Positions 61,859 to 64,000 of a stretch of 64,000 nt of DNA are shown here, in pieces. The notes under the pieces are model-generated. The model ran no database searches. It had not been told where the DNA came from and saw only the letters and a program-made list of their open reading frames with translations. Position 1 is the stretch's first letter. The number at the start of each line of letters is the position of its first letter. The position numbers and the translations under genes are program-made. Source of the stretch: Streptomyces sp. NBC_00683 (GTDB lineage Bacteria; Actinomycetota; Actinomycetes; Streptomycetales; Streptomycetaceae). The stretch is taken from NCBI RefSeq assembly GCF_036226745.1, contig NZ_CP109013.1, positions 1,922,001 through 1,986,000 of the forward strand, written 5' to 3'.

Positions 61859-62833
61859 TCACACAGGGCCTCCCATGCGGCGAAAGCGGCGTCTGCCCGG
61901 CGGTGCGGGCACGGGCTCCTCGGCGATCGTGGGTTCGATGTCGGGCAGGGCGAGCATCACGGCCGACCGGTCCGCTATCAGCTGCACGACGTCCTCGGGC
62001 AGCCAGTCGATCGACCCGTGCGGGACGTCCTCGACGATGCGCTCGTCGAGCTGTCGCGCTGTCGGCCGGTCCGCGGGGTTCTTGGCCAGGCAGTCGGCGA
62101 CCAGGGCCCGCAGTCCGGTGTCGCCGATCCCGTCCAGGTCGGGTTCGGCGTGCACGGTGCGGTACAGCAGTGCGTCCACGGCCCCGCTGCCGAAGGGCGG
62201 CCTGCCTGTGACGGCGTACGCGAGGAGGCAGCCCAGCGAGAACACGTCGCTCGTGGGGCCCAGCGCCGTACCGTCCGCGGAGGCCTGTTCCGGTGACAGG
62301 AAGCCGGGGGTGCCGACGACGATGTCGGTGGCGGTGAGCGCGGTGGCGTCACCGGCCCGCGCGATGCCGAAGTCGATGAGCCGCGGCCCGTCGACGGCGA
62401 GCAGGACGTTTCCGGGCTTCACGTCGCGGTGGACGAGTCCGGCCGCGTGTACGGCGGTCAGGGCGCGGGAGAGCAGCTGACCGAGTACCCGCACGCTGCG
62501 GGTGGGCAGCGGTCCGCAGCGGGCGACCGCTTCGGCGAGCGAGGGGCCCGGTACGAACACGGTGGCCAGCCAAGGGCGTTCGCCCTCCGTCTCGGCACCG
62601 ATGACCGCGACGGCCCAGGGGCTGCGCACCCTGCGCGCGGCCTCGACCTCGCGGCGGAACCGGGCCCGGAACTCGTCGTTCCCGGCGTACTCCGGGAGGA
62701 TCACCTTGATGGCGGCGGTCGCTCCCGCGTCCGTACGGCCGAGGTAGACCACCCCCATGCCACCTGCGCCGAGGCGTCCGAGGAGCCGGTGCTCGCCGAC
62801 CCGCGCGGGGTCCGTGGGCCGAAGCTCGTCCAT
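61859..62833 (-). CDS. Soluble Ser/Thr protein kinase (Hanks type)
   Basis: A 324-residue kinase. Gly loop GRLGAGGMGVVY (19-30), ATP lysine Lys43, catalytic HRDVKPGN (Asp137) and DFG at 154-156, then TPGFLSPEQA in the activation segment. Unlike PknB it has no transmembrane helix or PASTA domain; the last 60 residues are a Pro/Arg-rich tail. Likely a cytoplasmic signalling kinase. It follows a 52-codon ORF by 7 bases. Confidence 0.93.
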   Translation of the reverse strand: MDELRPTDPARVGEHRLLGRLGAGGMGVVYLGRTDAGATAAIKVILPEYAGNDEFRARFRREVEAARRVRSPWAVAVIGAETEGERPWLATVFVPGPSLAEAVARCGPLPTRSVRVLGQLLSRALTAVHAAGLVHRDVKPGNVLLAVDGPRLIDFGIARAGDATALTATDIVVGTPGFLSPEQASADGTALGPTSDVFSLGCLLAYAVTGRPPFGSGAVDALLYRTVHAEPDLDGIGDTGLRALVADCLAKNPADRPTARQLDERIVEDVPHGSIDWLPEDVVQLIADRSAVMLALPDIEPTIAEEPVPAPPGRRRFRRMGGPV

Positions 62834-62840
62834 CGGGTTC

Positions 62841-62999
62841 TCAGTTCCGCTTCTCGACGGCGGACCCGAGCCGTACCAGCATGTCGGCCTGCCCCTCGGT
62901 CACCAGGTCGGAGATCTCCTCCTCGGTACGCCCCTCGGCCCCTTGCCCAGGTGCGCCACGAGGCCCTGACCCTCGTCCCCCGGATGCGGCTTCGATCAT
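62841..62999 (-). CDS. Small acidic hypothetical protein upstream of the kinase
   Basis: A 52-residue ORF ending 7 bases before the kinase start. After a Gly/Arg-rich beginning, the second half is an amphipathic helix-like GRTEEEISDLVTEGQADMLV then RLGSAVEKRN with normal Streptomyces codon bias. The start (ATG 62999) has no good ribosome site and could lie elsewhere. Function not recognised; the coupling suggests association with the kinase. Confidence 0.4.
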   Translation of the reverse strand: MIEAASGGRGSGPRGAPGQGAEGRTEEEISDLVTEGQADMLVRLGSAVEKRN

Positions 63000-63036
63000 A
63001 GGAGCGCCGTTTCGACGGGCACGGGGATCCGGCCAA

Positions 63037-63076
63037 CTGTTGCACCTGCCAGGAGAGCGGGGACACGGTGTAACAG
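63037..63076 (-). promoter_or_regulatory. Inverted repeat between MarR gene and kinase operon
   Basis: CTGTTGCACC and GGTGTAACAG are 10-base arms with one G-T mismatch and a 20-base spacer, 34 bases beyond the MarR stop and 38 bases upstream of the small ORF. It could be an operator of the kinase operon or a weak terminator of the MarR gene. Confidence 0.4.
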
Positions 63077-63109
63077 ACCGGCCGGTCAACGCACTTGGCT
63101 CCTGCCGGA

Positions 63110-63565
63110 TCAGGGGCGGGGCCAGGGGCGCCCGTCGAGGTGCTCGATGTCGGTGTTGAAGCGCTTGAGATACGTGGCGAAGGCCGCGACCTCCTCCGGA
63201 TCCCATTCGGCCATGACCTTCTCCAGGCCGCGGATGTTCGCGGAGCGCTCGGCGTCGAGGCCCTGCGCACCCTCCTCGGTGATGCGGAACTTGCGGGCGA
63301 TCTCCCCGTCGGGGTCCGGGATGCGCTCGACGAGCCCGGCCCGCAGCATGGCGGCGGTCTGCCGGTTCAGGGTGGAGGCGTCCAGCCCGAAGGCGTCGCT
63401 GAGCTGCCCGATGGACATCGGGCCCTCCATCCGGATGCGGCTGAGCAGGGTGTACGCGCTGCGGTCCAGGTTCTGGCTGTTCCGCCTCAGCCGGGGCGCG
63501 CTCAGCTGGAGGTGCCGCCCGAGCAGCATGGTCTCGAACTCGATCAAGTGCGTGGGCTTGTCCAT
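63110..63565 (-). CDS. MarR-family transcriptional regulator
   Basis: A 151-residue winged-helix regulator. The recognition region is SIGQLSDAFGLDASTLNRQT (about 51-70), then AAMLRAGLVERIPDPDG with the wing GEIARKFRITEEG. AGAAGGA immediately precedes the ATG at 63565. A second MarR gene lies divergently, so the two may cross-regulate. Confidence 0.92.
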   Translation of the reverse strand: MDKPTHLIEFETMLLGRHLQLSAPRLRRNSQNLDRSAYTLLSRIRMEGPMSIGQLSDAFGLDASTLNRQTAAMLRAGLVERIPDPDGEIARKFRITEEGAQGLDAERSANIRGLEKVMAEWDPEEVAAFATYLKRFNTDIEHLDGRPWPRP

Positions 63566-63693
63566 GGTCCTTCTCTCGGCTGTCTTCACCGTGCGCCGGG
63601 GCTCTCAACTGCAGATATACCACCACGGCGAAGAGCCCCGCGTCAGCTGCCCGGCCGCTGCCCCGGTCCACGACGGCGGGCGGGCGGAACATT

Positions 63694-63737
63694 TAGGTAT
63701 GTTGACGTAGGTATCCTGGGGTACCTATGCTGCGGAC
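63694..63737 (+). promoter_or_regulatory. Promoter/operator of the partial MarR gene, likely leaderless
   Basis: TTGACG (63702-63707) and TATGCT (63726-63731) are separated by 18 bases; transcription would start at or very near the ATG at 63738. TAGGTA occurs twice (63694-63699, 63708-63713) and its complement TACCTA at 63722-63727, making a direct plus inverted repeat that overlaps both promoter elements. Confidence 0.6.
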
Positions 63738-64000
63738 ATGCCCGACTCCAGCGCGCCCTCCCAGGACGTCGACCGCGTGGCCTCCGCGCTCGTGACGGTC
63801 CTGCCCGCGCTGCAGCGGAGCCTCGAACGGCATGTCGGCCGCGAGTTCCCGCACCCACGGCTTCCGGAGGGCCAGCTCGCGCTGCTGTTCCTCGTCGAGG
63901 AACGTGAGGGCGTCACCGTCCGCGAGGCGGCGGAAGCACTGCTGATGAAGCCGAACAACGTCAGCGCCCTCGTCTCCCAGCTCACCGAGCTAGGACTCCT
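63738..64000 (+). CDS. MarR-family regulator, N-terminal 87 residues only
   Basis: The gene continues beyond the window. The visible part has a dimerisation helix (VASALVTVLPALQRSLERHV) and the start of the winged helix, VREAAEALLMKPNNVSALVS, then QLTELGLL. The ATG at 63738 has no Shine-Dalgarno sequence, consistent with a leaderless message. It is divergent from the other MarR gene at 63110-63565; the gene it controls probably lies downstream, outside the window. Confidence 0.85.
   Translation, partial: MPDSSAPSQDVDRVASALVTVLPALQRSLERHVGREFPHPRLPEGQLALLFLVEEREGVTVREAAEALLMKPNNVSALVSQLTELGL

Overview
The window looks like chromosomal DNA of a Streptomyces (or very close actinomycete). It is very GC-rich with strong third-position GC bias, GTG starts are common, and it carries Streptomyces hallmarks: a streptogrisin-type secreted protease, a mycothiol-type DsbA/FrnE oxidoreductase, an OleD-like macrolide glycosyltransferase, the actinobacterial sir-cysHCDN cluster, separate TreY/TreZ genes, and a sugar ABC importer without its own ATPase. 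No tRNA, rRNA, CRISPR array, insertion sequence or phage module was seen. The first gene (an MHS-family transporter, minus strand) and the last (a MarR regulator, plus strand) run off the ends.

Layout. 0-6 kb: beta-ketoadipate lower pathway, with 3-oxoadipyl-CoA thiolase, a LysR regulator, a CatI/CatJ-type 3-oxoadipate CoA-transferase and a PaaH-like two-domain 3-hydroxyacyl-CoA dehydrogenase. 6-12.3 kb: VOC protein, AraC regulator, YihY/BrkB membrane protein, AidB-like acyl-CoA dehydrogenase, GAF regulator, GNAT. 12.3-21.9 kb: assimilatory sulfur operon, opening with a 27-residue cysteine-type leader peptide and continuing with sulfite reductase, a zinc-ribbon microprotein, cysH, cysC, cysD, cysN, a sulfonate/sulfate-type ABC transporter and a sirohydrochlorin chelatase that can supply siroheme to the reductase. 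21.9-26.4 kb: DsbA/FrnE protein, streptogrisin-like protease, two small DUF proteins, subtilisin-like protease. 26.7-34.4 kb: MMPL exporter, OleD-like glycosyltransferase, sugar ABC importer, aminoglycoside-phosphotransferase-like kinase. 34.5-37.9 kb: a compact set of WxG-containing and lipoprotein genes that resembles a type VII secretion substrate locus, with no secretion core genes present. 37.9-40 kb: DEDDh exonuclease and a SAV2148/HEPN-type protein. 40.3-51.2 kb: glgX and treY, then FHA protein, two paralogous acetyltransferases and a GH1 beta-glucosidase, then treZ; together a glycogen-to-trehalose route. 51.2-57.2 kb: aldo/keto reductase, M24 peptidase, MarR regulator, MFS exporter, and a luciferase-like oxidoreductase fused to a hemerythrin-like domain. 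57.2-64 kb: P-loop kinase, VOC protein, LysR, kbl-tdh threonine catabolism, Ser/Thr kinase, two MarR regulators.

The least ordinary parts are the WxG/Ala-Gly-repeat locus (34.5-37.9 kb), the luciferase-hemerythrin fusion behind a MarR-controlled exporter (53.5-57.1 kb), and the RNA and promoter architecture around the sulfur operon and several divergent promoters. All functional assignments come from reading motifs and remembered family features; no database search was run.
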